From assembly GCF_018614415.1 (NCBI RefSeq), contig NZ_JAGGOO010000121.1:1-64000 (forward strand): a DNA stretch of 64,000 bases, in the 5' to 3' direction. This DNA is from Streptomyces sp. ISL-12. Its GTDB lineage: Bacteria; Actinomycetota; Actinomycetes; Streptomycetales; Streptomycetaceae. Position numbers and translations under genes: made by a program. Within the stretch, counting starts at the first letter, position 1. Every line of letters begins with the position of its first letter. Positions 15,884 through 24,749 of the stretch are shown piece after piece. Below the pieces are notes generated by a model that saw nothing but the letters and a program-made list of their open reading frames with translations, had not been told where the DNA came from and did no database searches.

Positions 15884-16945
15884 TCAGTGCCGCACGTCAC
15901 CTCCCGGCGCGGCCGTGCTCGCCCGTTGCACCAGCCGGGTCGACAGCTCGGTGCGGGTGCTTTCCAGGTGGGCGCCGTCCATCATGCGCAGCAGCAGCCG
16001 CAGCGCGGTCGCCGCCATCTCCGCCAGCGGGCGGCGGACGGTGGTCAGGGCGGGGGTGGCCCAGCGCGCCTCCGGCAAGTCGTCGAAACCGACCACGCTC
16101 ATCTCGTCCGGCACGCGCAGCCCCCGTTCGGCCAGTGCCTCGTACACCCCGAGCGCCATCGCGTCCGAGCAGACGAACACGGCCGTCGGCGGCACCGGCA
16201 GCTCCAGCAGCTCCCGCATCCGCCGCCGGGCGGCGTCCCGGTCGAACCCCGCGTGCCGCACGTACTCGGCGCGATGCCGCACCCCCGCCGCGGCCAGCGC
16301 CGACCGGTACCCCGCCACCCGCGTCCCGCTGACCGCCGTACCCCGCTCCCCGGCGATCACCGCGATCCGCTCGTGCCCGAGCCCCAGCAGGTGCTCGGTC
16401 GCGGTCACCCCGCCCTGCCAGTTCGCCGCGCCCACCGACACCACTCCCGACGGCGGCTCGGCCACCGGGTCGATCAGCACGAACGGCACCCGGTGCCGCT
16501 CCAGCCAGGTGTACTGCGTCCCGGTCAGCTCCGCCAGGTCGAACAGCACCCCGGCCGACCCCCGCGCCCTCAGCTTGTCCAGCCAGCCACCGCGTTCCAC
16601 CGTCCCGCCCCGGCGCCGCTCCAGCCCCGCCGAGACGACCACCTCCAGGCCCGCGTCGTACGCCGCCTCCTCCACCCCGTGCAGCACCGCGCCCGAACCG
16701 GAGTCCGCCGGTGAGCGCACCACCAGGTCGATCATCCGGGGCGCCCGCACCGTCGGGTCGAACCGGGGCCTGCGTACGTAGCCCAGCCGGTCCAGTGCCT
16801 CCGACACCCGGCGCCGGGTCTCGGGTGCCACGTCCTCGCGCCCGTTGACCACCTTCGACGCGGTCGGCACCGACACCCCCGCCTCGCGGGCCACCACCGC
16901 CAGTGTCGGCCCGGTCGCGGTGCTCGCACGCGCCGTACGGACCAT
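15884..16945 (-). CDS. LacI-family transcriptional regulator
   Basis: The 353-residue protein has the LacI N-terminal helix-turn-helix (TLAVVAREAGVSVPTASKVV NGR, about residues 15-37) and the hinge RRVSEALDRLGYV. The periplasmic-binding-like sensor domain includes GVLFDLAELTGTQYTW, RIAVIAGERGTAVSGTRVAG, TAVFVCSDAMALGVYEALAE and the late VVGFDDLPEA. The sensor half would bind a sugar or related effector. The start at 16945 has GGAGG 15 nt upstream. A GAAAGCGCTTCC palindrome lies 54 nt upstream, so autoregulation is likely. The divergent carboxylesterase may be a target. Confidence 0.9.
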   Translation of the reverse strand: MVRTARASTATGPTLAVVAREAGVSVPTASKVVNGREDVAPETRRRVSEALDRLGYVRRPRFDPTVRAPRMIDLVVRSPADSGSGAVLHGVEEAAYDAGLEVVVSAGLERRRGGTVERGGWLDKLRARGSAGVLFDLAELTGTQYTWLERHRVPFVLIDPVAEPPSGVVSVGAANWQGGVTATEHLLGLGHERIAVIAGERGTAVSGTRVAGYRSALAAAGVRHRAEYVRHAGFDRDAARRRMRELLELPVPPTAVFVCSDAMALGVYEALAERGLRVPDEMSVVGFDDLPEARWATPALTTVRRPLAEMAATALRLLLRMMDGAHLESTRTELSTRLVQRASTAAPGGDVRH

Positions 16946-16998
16946 GGGGCACCCACCTCCGAGACAGACCGGGGCCGTGAAGGCCGCAGCAGGCTGTA

Positions 16999-17010
16999 GA
17001 AAGCGCTTCC
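16999..17010. promoter_or_regulatory. LacI-type operator GAAAGCGCTTCC
   Basis: The centre AAGCGCTT is a perfect palindrome with the central CG of LacI/GalR-family operators. It lies in the intergenic region upstream of the lacI-type gene and is the natural binding site for its product. Confidence 0.6.
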
Positions 17011-17176
17011 TAAGAGCCCCCAATGTAGATCGGCCCGACCCCGGCGGGAAGACCCCGGATATGGCGGGCGCGCCGGTGCCCGGCTGGGCCAGGCGGCCAG
17101 GGGGGGGAGTAGTCCGTGCGAAAACGGATGACAGAAGCGCTGCGGGTGTCCTTGGTGTGCTCGGGTGAGCGGCTTG

Positions 17177-17201
17177 ATGACACTTGGGGTGACAGTGTCA
17201 T
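17177..17201. promoter_or_regulatory. Inverted repeat ATGACACT-N9-AGTGTCAT
   Basis: Perfect 8-bp arms (17177-17184 and 17194-17201) sit 117 bp before the carboxylesterase start. The AT-richer arms and spacing suit a dimeric repressor; which one is unknown. Confidence 0.4.
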
Positions 17202-17317
17202 GGGTTTTGGCCGGCGTGGTCCGGCTGCCAGGGTCTCCGCCGGATGCCGGAATATCACCGCAGCCTGCGGTGCTCACGGAATACCGGTGCCGGGCGCGGC
17301 GAAGGGCTGGTGGGCGA

Positions 17318-18835
17318 ATGACCGCGAACCACACGAACCCCGTGGCCAGGACCCCGTACGGAGCGGTACGCGGGCGCTGGGAGTACGGCATCGCGGTGTT
17401 CAGGGGCATCCCCTACGCCGCCCCGCCCTCCGGTCCCCGCCGCTTCCGCCCGCCCGCGCCGCCGGAGAAGTGGGACGGCGTACGGGACGCCCACGCCTTC
17501 GGCCCCACGGCGCCCAAACCGCCGTACTCCGAAGCCTTCGGCCAGTACCTCTCCGACCCCTCGGTCCCCGGCGACGCCTGCCTCAACCTCAACGTCTGGA
17601 CCCCCGACCCGGCGCCCGGCGCCCGCCTCCCGGTCCTGGTCTGGCTGCACGGCGGCGCCCTGACCCGCGGCTCCTCCGCCGTCCCGGTCTACGACGGCCG
17701 CACCTTCGCCCGCGACGGCGTCGTCTGCGTCTCGCTCAACTACCGCCTGGGCGTCGAGGGCTACGGCCTCTTCCCGGACGCCCCCGCCAACGCCGGCCTG
17801 CGCGACCAGCTCGCCGCCCTGGAGTGGGTGCGTGACGCCATCACGGCCTTCGGCGGCGATCCCGGCCGCGTGACGCTGGCCGGCCAGTCCGCCGGAGCCA
17901 TCAGCGCGGGCGCCCTGCTGGCCGCGCCGCGCGCCCAGGGCCTGTTCCACCGGGCGGTGCTCCAGAGCGGGGCGCCGGAGGTCTCCGACCGGGCCAGGGT
18001 ACGGCGCATGGTCCGCCGGATGGCGGCCCGGCTGAAGATCCCCGCCACGGCGGAGGCGTTCGCCTCCGTCGACCGCGGCCTGCTGCTGCGCACCCAGGCC
18101 GAGGTGGGCAGGCTGAGCAGCCCCGTGCTCGGCGGTCCCGCCTTCGGCATCGTCGTCGACGGCGACCTCGTGCCACGTGATCCGCTGACGGCCCTGGTCG
18201 ACGGCGACACCGCGCCCGGCGTCCGCCTGCTGATGGGCTGGACCCGCGACGAGTACCGGCTGTGGCTGGTGCCGGGAGGCTTGCTGGAGCGCGTCGACCG
18301 ACTCGGCGCGGTGGCCCTGGCCGGGGCACGGGCGCGGTGCCACTGCGGGCACGACGTGCCGCGCGGGTACCGGTCCCTGCGTCCCGACGCGGGCACCGCC
18401 GAGATCGTCGGCCAGATGGTCACCGACCACCTGCTGCGCGTCCCCCTGCACCGGCTGGCCGACGCGCGGCCCGGATCGTCGTACGTCTACGAGTTCACGT
18501 GGCCGTCGAACCGGCCGGGCCTCGGCGCCTGCCACGCCCTGGAGCTGGGGTTCGTCTTCGACAGCGGGGACCTGCCGGAGGCACGGCGGCTGGCGGGTGA
18601 GGGGGCGCCACGGGCACTGGCGGACGCGATGCACGCGGCGTGGGTGTCGTTCGCCACCGACGGCGACCCGGGGTGGGAGGCGTGGGACGCCACCCACCCC
18701 GTACGGGTCTTCGGCGCGGGGGCGCCGGTCACGGTCTTCGGCCCTCGGAACCGGGAGGTTGCCCTGTGGACGACCGAATGCCCCGAGGCCGTCACCGAGC
18801 CAGGTTCAGGAAGGTGGTCCAGGCTTCGGGGGTGA
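17318..18835 (+). CDS. Type-B carboxylesterase
   Basis: The 505-residue alpha/beta hydrolase matches the type-B carboxylesterase family: early FRGIPYAAPPSGPRRFRPP, CLNLNVWTP, the oxyanion-hole segment VWLHGGAL, then AGQSAGAISAGALL carrying the nucleophilic serine. The catalytic histidine is in GACHALELGFVF. The acid would lie in the middle region around TRDEYRLW. No signal peptide is seen, so it acts in the cytosol. The start MTANHTN has GAAGGG about 15 nt upstream. The 3-prime end overlaps the convergent DUF397 gene by 44 nt. Substrate unknown. Confidence 0.9.
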   Translation: MTANHTNPVARTPYGAVRGRWEYGIAVFRGIPYAAPPSGPRRFRPPAPPEKWDGVRDAHAFGPTAPKPPYSEAFGQYLSDPSVPGDACLNLNVWTPDPAPGARLPVLVWLHGGALTRGSSAVPVYDGRTFARDGVVCVSLNYRLGVEGYGLFPDAPANAGLRDQLAALEWVRDAITAFGGDPGRVTLAGQSAGAISAGALLAAPRAQGLFHRAVLQSGAPEVSDRARVRRMVRRMAARLKIPATAEAFASVDRGLLLRTQAEVGRLSSPVLGGPAFGIVVDGDLVPRDPLTALVDGDTAPGVRLLMGWTRDEYRLWLVPGGLLERVDRLGAVALAGARARCHCGHDVPRGYRSLRPDAGTAEIVGQMVTDHLLRVPLHRLADARPGSSYVYEFTWPSNRPGLGACHALELGFVFDSGDLPEARRLAGEGAPRALADAMHAAWVSFATDGDPGWEAWDATHPVRVFGAGAPVTVFGPRNREVALWTTECPEAVTEPGSGRWSRLRG

Positions 18836-19043
18836 CGGTGAGGTGGGGGGTGGTGGGGGTGGCGGGGGTGGTTTTCGAGTCGCGGATGTGGATGGCGGCG
18901 GCTTCACGAGCGACCTTTACGCAGTTGCCGCCCTCGTCGCCGCTGTAGCTCGACTTGATCCAGGTGAGGGCGACCTCCACGCAGTTGCCGCCCTCGTCGC
19001 TGCTGTAGCTCGACTTGAACCACTCAAGTGCGGTGCCGCTCAT
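18792..19043 (-). CDS. DUF397 protein with duplicated core motif
   Basis: The 83-residue protein holds the DUF397 core WFKSSYSSDEGGNCVEVA and at once a second copy WIKSSYSGDEGGNCVKVA, followed by the usual end with HIRDSKT and VTPEAWTTFLN. DUF397 proteins pair with the XRE regulator beside them; BldB and WhiJ-partner proteins belong here. Normal members have one core and about 60-70 residues. The ATG overlaps the XRE stop as ATGA. The doubled core comes from a 60-bp tandem duplication in the DNA. Confidence 0.9.
   Translation of the reverse strand: MSGTALEWFKSSYSSDEGGNCVEVALTWIKSSYSGDEGGNCVKVAREAAAIHIRDSKTTPATPTTPHLTVTPEAWTTFLNLAR
18911..19030. repeat. 60-bp tandem duplication inside the DUF397 gene
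   Basis: The segments 18911-18970 and 18971-19030 align base by base with few differences (four over the first 50 bases). The unit is 20 codons, so the reading frame is kept and the KSSYS..EGGNCV motif appears twice. Confidence 0.92.
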
Positions 19044-19858
19044 TGCTCTCCTAGCAGACGGTCCAGCAGGTCCTGTGTGTCCTCCGGGGTCAGGGCCTGT
19101 GACCGCAGCATCGCACACTTCTGCGTGAGGATCGCCACCTCGTCCGGGTCGGCGATTAGTTGACTGCCACGGTGGTTCTCGGTGTAAGCGAGCCGTTGGT
19201 GCTCGGGCGTCTCCAGGAGGACGAACGGGCCGGCCAGTGAGGCGTGGGAGGCGCGGCTGAGCGGCAGCACCTGGAGCATCAGCCCCGGCAAGAAGGAACA
19301 CTGGCGCAGATGTCGCAACTGCTCGACCCAGACGTCTTTCCCGCCGATGGGAGCGTTCAGCACCGGCTCCCAGATCACGAATGAGGTGATCGGTGGCTCC
19401 TTGCGGAGCAGGATCGCGTGCCGTTCGACCCGTGCCGCCACCAACTGCGCGACCCTGTCCTCGTCGTACACCGGCACGCGGCTGCGGAAGACTGCCTCGG
19501 CGTACGCCTTCGTCTGGAGCAGGCCCGGCACCACCTGATTCTCGTAGGACGAGATGGCGATGGCCTCCTGCTCCTGATCGAGGAACTCCTCCGCCCACAG
19601 GGGAATCAGATCCACCTCCGGCATCCGCTTCACCGCAGTGCCCAACGCCCCCTTGGTCTCCAGGAGATCGTCGAGCTTCTCGGCAAGATCCAGCTTCAGC
19701 GGCCGTCTGCCCTGCTCGACCGACGCGATCTGCTGCTCGCTGATGCCGAAAACCTCACCCAGCGACCGCTGGGTGTACCCCGCCGCCTCCCGGTAGAGGG
19801 CGAGCAACGCGCCCACCATCCTCATCGCCGACGCGTTCTTGCGCTTCCTGGTGCTCAT
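19040..19858 (-). CDS. XRE-family regulator with DUF5753 (WhiJ type)
   Basis: The 272-residue protein has an N-terminal helix-turn-helix (YTQRSLGEVFGISEQQIASV EQGRRP, about residues 28-53) and the C-terminal DUF5753 part with YENQVVPGLLQTKAYAEAVF, FVIWEPVLNAPIGG and TYENHRG-like AYTENHRGSQLI. This is the regulator class of the WhiJ/AbaA-ORFA trios that tune development and antibiotic production in Streptomyces. The DUF397 partner follows with overlap, and the divergent ATPase is the third member. The ATG at 19858 overlaps nothing upstream. Confidence 0.92.
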   Translation of the reverse strand: MSTRKRKNASAMRMVGALLALYREAAGYTQRSLGEVFGISEQQIASVEQGRRPLKLDLAEKLDDLLETKGALGTAVKRMPEVDLIPLWAEEFLDQEQEAIAISSYENQVVPGLLQTKAYAEAVFRSRVPVYDEDRVAQLVAARVERHAILLRKEPPITSFVIWEPVLNAPIGGKDVWVEQLRHLRQCSFLPGLMLQVLPLSRASHASLAGPFVLLETPEHQRLAYTENHRGSQLIADPDEVAILTQKCAMLRSQALTPEDTQDLLDRLLGEQ

Positions 19859-19902
19859 GCCGGTCGAACTCCACCCGTGCGCGTACGTTCACCCGCGCGC
19901 GC

Positions 19903-19923
19903 CCGTACGGACGATCCGTACGG
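19903..19923. promoter_or_regulatory. Paired CCGTACGG palindromes between divergent genes
   Basis: Two copies of the self-complementary CCGTACGG (19903-19910 and 19916-19923), 5 nt apart, sit in the short region between the XRE gene and the ATPase. They suit binding by the XRE product, which is an inference. Confidence 0.4.
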
Positions 19924-19939
19924 CATCGCGCACTGTTTC

Positions 19940-20368
19940 ATGATGGGCACAGAGCGTGACCATCGTCACGTGAACAGCGAAACTCCACCCGGGCCACGCG
20001 AACGGCTGTACCGCCGTGAGCGCCAGTCCGTACCCGCCACGCGCGCGTTCACGCGCCGGGCGCTCGTCGACTGGAACGTTCGCCGACGCGCGGACGACAT
20101 CCTGCTCTGCGTCAGCGAACTGACCACCAACGCCCTGCTGCACGGCGTACCGCCGGGCCGCGGCTTCCTGCTGAGGCTGGTGCCCTACGGCGACGACGGC
20201 GGCGGCGTACGGATCGAGGTGCACGACAGCGGGGACGGCGTACCCGCCCTCCGGGAACCGGACGAGGGCGGGCGCGGGCTGCTGCTGGTGTCGGAACTGG
20301 CGGACAAGTGGGGCGTGGAGGAGCGCGAACCCGGAAAGATCGTGTGGTGCGAGTTCGGCGGCGTCTGA
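19940..20368 (+). CDS. Anti-sigma-type ATP-binding protein (HATPase_c_2)
   Basis: The protein has the GHKL ATPase motifs of serine-kinase-like anti-sigma proteins: N-box DDILLCVSELTTNALLHGVP and G1 VHDSGDGVPALREPDEGGRG LLL. It lacks a sensor or membrane part. In WhiJ-type clusters this is the third gene, beside XRE/DUF5753 and DUF397. Two ATGs (19940 and 19943) and a GTG at 19970 are possible starts, none with a good ribosome site; the longest is listed (142 residues). Its partner may be a sigma or anti-anti-sigma factor elsewhere. Confidence 0.87.
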   Translation: MMGTERDHRHVNSETPPGPRERLYRRERQSVPATRAFTRRALVDWNVRRRADDILLCVSELTTNALLHGVPPGRGFLLRLVPYGDDGGGVRIEVHDSGDGVPALREPDEGGRGLLLVSELADKWGVEEREPGKIVWCEFGGV

Positions 20369-20398
20369 TCCTCGCCCCGGGGCCCGGCGACCGCCAGG

Positions 20399-21508
20399 TC
20401 AGGCCGTGCCGTCGGCGCCTGCGACGACCGCCTGCGCCGACGAGTCACGGATCTTGCAGTAGTACGCCGTCATGCGCTCCCCGCTGCCGCGGTAGCGCCA
20501 GGGCAGCGCGTTGACATGGCCGTCGACGAGCCGGAACTGCTCGATGGCCATCTCGTCCCGGTCCTGGAGCGAGAGGTAGTAGGCCAGCAGGTGGCGCAGC
20601 TCCGGCAGCCGCGGATGGTCCGGGTCGGCCGCGGCGGCGTCAGCCAGCCCCGCGTCCACCCGCGCCACCATCTCGGGCGTACGGTCGCCCTCGGTGTCGT
20701 CGGAGTCGTCGTGCTCGAAGTGGGCGATCAGCGGGAGCACGGTCAGCAGGCTGCCCAGGGGCGCCTTCGCCGCGGCCTGCTCGGCGAACTCCATGGCCAG
20801 TTTCTCGGAGCCGCGCCACTTCGCGCACCAGTACTGGAGCGCCCGCCAGTGCCCCTCGTAGTGGTGCGGGGCGCGCGCGGTGATCTCCGCCCACAGCTTG
20901 TCCATCTCCGAGTGCGGGTAACCCAGGCCGAGCGCCACCGTGATCTCCGTGATGTACGGCGTGGGGTCGTCGGGGTCGAGGGCCGCCGCCCGGGCGATCT
21001 CCTCACGGGAAGCGCGCAGCATCCGGTGGAAGCCGGCGAACTGCTCCTCGGTCGTGTACTCGGCCCGCTTGGCGCCCCGGAGCTGTCCGGCGACGGAGAC
21101 CGTGCCGGCGGCCCGGACCACGGCGGCGTCCGGGTCGTCGGGGTGGGCGGACTCCCAGGCGAGCAGCCAGGTGTCGTCCTCCGCGGCCAGTCCGCTCAGG
21201 AACGAGACGGCCATCGACCGCCGGTCCCAGTCCCGGCCGATGCCGCGCAGCAGCTCGGCCGCCGCCTGCCAGTCGCCGTCGGCCACCCGGCCCAGGGCCG
21301 CCTCCCAGCCCGCGGGCAGCGGACCGGCGTTCTTCGTGTTCTGCCGTTCGGCGGGCAGCAGGCCCAGCTTCTGGGCGGCCTCGGCGGCGGTGGTGTCCTC
21401 ATCGGGGCTGGGGGAGAAGAACTCCTTGAGGAACACCCAGGCCATCCACCCGAAGAAGATCAGCGTGGGAACGGCCAGGATCGCCAGGATCCACAGCACT
21501 ACGGTCAT
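20399..21508 (-). CDS. Membrane-anchored TPR-like protein next to the M48 protease
   Basis: The 369-residue protein has one N-terminal span (VLWILAILAVPTLIFFGWMA WVFL) and a cytosolic or external helical domain with repeated A/L-rich helices and Trp-containing turns (GWEAALGRVADGDWQAAAEL LRG, LLAWESAHPDDPDA), like TPR/SEL1 repeats. The ATG overlaps the protease gene's stop as ATGA, so the two are made together. The repeats suggest a partner that binds the protease or its substrate. The family is not recognised by name. Confidence 0.75.
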   Translation of the reverse strand: MTVVLWILAILAVPTLIFFGWMAWVFLKEFFSPSPDEDTTAAEAAQKLGLLPAERQNTKNAGPLPAGWEAALGRVADGDWQAAAELLRGIGRDWDRRSMAVSFLSGLAAEDDTWLLAWESAHPDDPDAAVVRAAGTVSVAGQLRGAKRAEYTTEEQFAGFHRMLRASREEIARAAALDPDDPTPYITEITVALGLGYPHSEMDKLWAEITARAPHHYEGHWRALQYWCAKWRGSEKLAMEFAEQAAAKAPLGSLLTVLPLIAHFEHDDSDDTEGDRTPEMVARVDAGLADAAAADPDHPRLPELRHLLAYYLSLQDRDEMAIEQFRLVDGHVNALPWRYRGSGERMTAYYCKIRDSSAQAVVAGADGTA

Positions 21509-23172
21509 CGGGGGCTGTCCGTTTCTCGGTTCGCGGGGCCGGTCGGAGCGGAGGAGAGCAGGGCGCGCAGCGGGCCGGTGTCCGGGTGGTCGGCGACGGC
21601 GGCGGCCACGGCGGGGCCGGCCAGGTCGTTCAGGGCCACGTCGGACGACGGCGCGGTTCCGCCCGGCGCGGGCAGCAGCCGGGGGATCGCCGGCCGCTCC
21701 CAGGAGAACTCCCACCGGAGCCGGGCGCGTGCGCTGAACTCGGCCACCACCATGGAGTACAGCGACTCGGTCAGGGCGGGCCGTACGAATTCCCGGAAGA
21801 CCCGTCCCTTCGCGGTCTTCGCCTCCTCGGACAGCGGCAGCCGCCGCGCCAGCTGCCACAGCCCGCCGTCGTCGATCAGGCCGAGCAGCGCGGGCAGGGT
21901 GGGGCTGGCCTTCGTGTACATGGCCAGGGCCCGGTGCAGGGGGGTGTCGAGGTCCGTGAGCTGGGCGGTCATCGAGCCGTTGAGCAGCTCCGGCCAGTCG
22001 GCCGTACGCCGGAAGCGCCGTACCTCCTCCGTCAGCACCGCGTCCTCCAGGGCCGTCAGGGTGCGCCCGGGGTCGGAGAGCAGGCCGAGGGCGGCGCCCC
22101 CGCCCTCGTCGGTACGGTCGTCGGCGGGCAGCGCCTCGATGCGGTGGACGCGGTCGGCGATCGGCGGATGGGAGTCGTACGGCGAGAGGGGGCCGGTCGG
22201 CAGTTCGGCGCGCAGGCCCGCCAGTTCGAGCTGGCGGGCGCTCAGCATCTGCCCGAAGCCGCCGAACACCTCACCGCGCGGCGGCAGCAGCGCGGCGTCC
22301 TGGCCCAGAGTGAGGTAGTGGCGCGCGTAGTAGTCGAACGCGGCGTCCAGCACCGGGATCTCACGCAGGGCCGAGGCGGTGGCGGCCTGGCCGGCGATAC
22401 GGGCGGCCGCGGCGTCGGCGGCGTACTCCTGGGCGCGGGCGCCGGTCAGCGTGGCGCGCATGTACAGCTTGGCGTAGGCGGTGTAGATCCGGGCCATCGC
22501 GCGGTAGGTGACGCCCGCGTGCCGGGTGTCGACCTCGCTGGTCTTCTTGCCCTTGGCCGTGGCCTTGGCGTTCTTCTTCTCCTGCCGGGCCTGTTCGCGT
22601 GCCGCGGTCTTCCCGGCGCGCTCCTCGAAGTGCCCGATGGTGCGCACGATCTGGGCCCGGCCGCGCACGGTGAGGGCGGCGAGCCGGGTGTCGGCGTTGG
22701 AGTAGTGGCCCAGTTCGTGTGCGAGGACCGACCTGAGCTGGGCCTCCGTCAGCCCTTGGAGGAGCGGTACGCCGAGGTACAGGCGGCGGGGGCCGGGCAG
22801 CAGGCCGAGCAGGCGGGCGTCCTCGGCGACGGCGGCGTTGACGTCGGGCGTCAGCAGGATGCGGGACGGCGCGCGGGTGCCGACCTGGCCGGCCAGTTCC
22901 CGCACGGTGTGCCACAGCGCGGGCTCGTCGGCTTCCGTGACGGGCAGGCCGGGCATCTCCTCGGCCTTCGGCGTGCGCAGCATGACCATGCCGCGGATCA
23001 GCGGTATCGCCAGCAGTACGGAGACGAAGTACAGCTTCGCCGCGACACCCGACGGGGCGTACAGGTACAGCAGGAAGTCGGCGCCCGCGAGGGCGGCCAG
23101 CAGCAGCACGCCGAGCAGATGGAAGCCGACGAGCAGCAGGAGAGCGCGCAGCGCGCGCGAGGTCGCGCCCAT
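21505..23172 (-). CDS. M48-family metalloprotease (HtpX/Ste24-like)
   Basis: The 555-residue membrane protease has two N-terminal spans (LLLLVGFHLLGVLLLAAL and YFVSVLLAIPLIRGMVML). The zinc motif HELGH lies at residues 152-156, and a downstream acid in YAADAAAARIAG (about residue 240) would complete the site. A Lys-rich linker EKKNAKATAKGKKT interrupts the domain. Such enzymes cut damaged membrane proteins. GTG 23190 is an alternative start, but ATG 23172 has a GGGGGGA site 9 nt upstream. The coupled TPR-like protein is the only clear partner. Confidence 0.88.
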   Translation of the reverse strand: MGATSRALRALLLLVGFHLLGVLLLAALAGADFLLYLYAPSGVAAKLYFVSVLLAIPLIRGMVMLRTPKAEEMPGLPVTEADEPALWHTVRELAGQVGTRAPSRILLTPDVNAAVAEDARLLGLLPGPRRLYLGVPLLQGLTEAQLRSVLAHELGHYSNADTRLAALTVRGRAQIVRTIGHFEERAGKTAAREQARQEKKNAKATAKGKKTSEVDTRHAGVTYRAMARIYTAYAKLYMRATLTGARAQEYAADAAAARIAGQAATASALREIPVLDAAFDYYARHYLTLGQDAALLPPRGEVFGGFGQMLSARQLELAGLRAELPTGPLSPYDSHPPIADRVHRIEALPADDRTDEGGGAALGLLSDPGRTLTALEDAVLTEEVRRFRRTADWPELLNGSMTAQLTDLDTPLHRALAMYTKASPTLPALLGLIDDGGLWQLARRLPLSEEAKTAKGRVFREFVRPALTESLYSMVVAEFSARARLRWEFSWERPAIPRLLPAPGGTAPSSDVALNDLAGPAVAAAVADHPDTGPLRALLSSAPTGPANRETDSPR

Positions 23173-23302
23173 TGGGCAGAGTCCCCCCACGGGATGTCCA
23201 GGCGATGGGTCGAGATGAGAGGTGGTGAGAAGAGATGAGACGGGATGGCGGAGCGAGGCGGCCGATCGCGGCCGGTGGGAGTCGGCTCACGGACGGCTGT
23301 GA

Positions 23303-23597
23303 TCATCGCGTGTGGGGGGAAGCGGAGTATCTCCCACCGGGGGGTTGACGTGCAAGGCGAGCCGTCGGACAGGACAGCAGGCCGGCGCACTCCCGCAGCC
23401 GCTCCCGCTCCTCGGCGCTGAACGTGTCCCGGACGGCGGCGTCCAGGGCGCGGGTGCGGCGCTCGCGCTCGTGCCGCAGGCGGGTGCGGCCGGGGCCGGT
23501 GATGCGCACCAGGAGCCTGCGCCCGTCGCCGGGGTGGGGCTCGGTACGAACCAGACCCGCGGCGATCAGGTCCTTCACCGACTTCGCGGCCGACGCC
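23303..23597 (-). pseudogene. MarR-family regulator, C-terminal remnant
   Basis: The frame from about ASAAKSVKDLIAAGLVRTEP through HPGDGRRLLVRITGPGRTRL to the tail covers the recognition helix, wing and last helix of a MarR protein. The N-terminal half is missing: an in-frame TAG lies just before ASAAK. Without the dimer helix it should not work. It ends near a second fragment on the other strand, so a deletion probably removed both 5-prime ends. Confidence 0.65.
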
Positions 23598-23728
23598 TAC
23601 GCCGTCCACGACGGCGCCCTCGACGACATCGGCACCGCGATGGTCGGCGGCTTCCTCGGCGACCGGGACCCGGCGTCGGCACGCGCTACCACCGGCTGGC
23701 CCCGGGGGAGACCGCGCCGGCCGGCTGA
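23592..23728 (+). pseudogene. 3-prime fragment of an unidentified gene
   Basis: A coding-like run ADAYAVHDGALDDIGTAMVG GFLGDRDP shifts frame by one base and continues as VGTRYHRLAPGETAPAG to a TGA. No start or family is visible. It touches the MarR remnant, mirroring the NmrA/AraC junction at 10.87 kb. Confidence 0.35.
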
Positions 23729-23741
23729 AGCGGCGACCGGG

Positions 23742-24656
23742 TCAGGTCAGCGCCCCGGCAACCTGGGTGATCGCCCCCGGCCCCACCCGGCAGCACCCCC
23801 CGATCAGCCGCGCCCCGGCCGCCCGCCAGCCCCGTACCAGACCGGCGTCGAACGCGGACGGCCCGGTCCACCGCCGGGCCGCGGCGTCCCAGGACTCCCC
23901 GCTGTTCGGGTACGCGACGACCGGCTTGCCCGTCACCCGCGCCGCGACGGCGACGGCGTGCTCCACGTCCGCCGGGGCGCAGCAGTTCACGCCGACCGCG
24001 ACGATCTCCTCCGCCCGGGCCGCGAGCCCGAACGCCTCCTCCAGCAGCTGGCCCGCCCGCGTACGGCCGCCCGCCACGGTGTACGACAGCCAGGCCGGCA
24101 CCCCGAGCCCCCGCACCGCCCGCAGCAGCGCCGCCGCCTCGTCGGTGTCGGGGACCGTCTCCAGGGCGAGGACGTCGGGGCGGGCCGCGGCCAGCACCTC
24201 CAGGCGGGGGCGGTGGAACCGCTCCAGTTCCGCCACCGTGAGCCCGTACCGGCCCCGGTACTCCGACCCGTCGGCGAGCATCGCCCCGTACGGACCCGCC
24301 GACGCCGCCACCCACAGCGGCCGGGCGGCGCCGGACCGGCGGGCGGCCTCGCGGGCCAGCTCCACACTGAGGGTCATCAGCCCGGCCGCCCGCGCCCGGT
24401 CGGTGCCGCGTGCCGCGAACCCCTCGAAGGTCGCCTGGTAACTCGCCGTGATCACCACGTCCGCGCCCGCCGCGTAGTACGCGCGGTGCGCCTCGACGAC
24501 CGCCTCGGGCCGCTCGTCGAGCAGCCGCGCCGACCACAGCGCGTCGCTCAGGTCGTGTCCGGCGGCCTTCAGCTGGTTGGACAGGCCGCCGTCCAGGACG
24601 AGGGGCGGCGAGGCGGTGGCCAGGGCCTGGGCGAAAGGGGGAGTGCCGCTGCTCAT
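23742..24656 (-). CDS. mmuM: Homocysteine S-methyltransferase
   Basis: The 304-residue protein starts near VLDGGLSNQLKAAGHDLSD and has the zinc-binding cysteines of the family: VGVNCCAPADV in the middle and LIGGCCRVGP at the end. LSYTVAGGRTRAGQ and ETVPDTDEA are also typical. It moves a methyl group from S-methylmethionine or SAM to homocysteine, making methionine. It is divergent from the glutamine amidotransferase and stands alone. The protein is complete at the usual length of about 300 residues. Confidence 0.93.
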   Translation of the reverse strand: MSSGTPPFAQALATASPPLVLDGGLSNQLKAAGHDLSDALWSARLLDERPEAVVEAHRAYYAAGADVVITASYQATFEGFAARGTDRARAAGLMTLSVELAREAARRSGAARPLWVAASAGPYGAMLADGSEYRGRYGLTVAELERFHRPRLEVLAAARPDVLALETVPDTDEAAALLRAVRGLGVPAWLSYTVAGGRTRAGQLLEEAFGLAARAEEIVAVGVNCCAPADVEHAVAVAARVTGKPVVAYPNSGESWDAAARRWTGPSAFDAGLVRGWRAAGARLIGGCCRVGPGAITQVAGALT

Positions 24657-24749
24657 GCGACGACCGTAACGCCGCCGCGCGCGCCGCACCCCGCCCTGCG
24701 ATCCTGGGGGCAGAAACGGCCGGACGCGAGACGAGGCGGTGACCGACAC

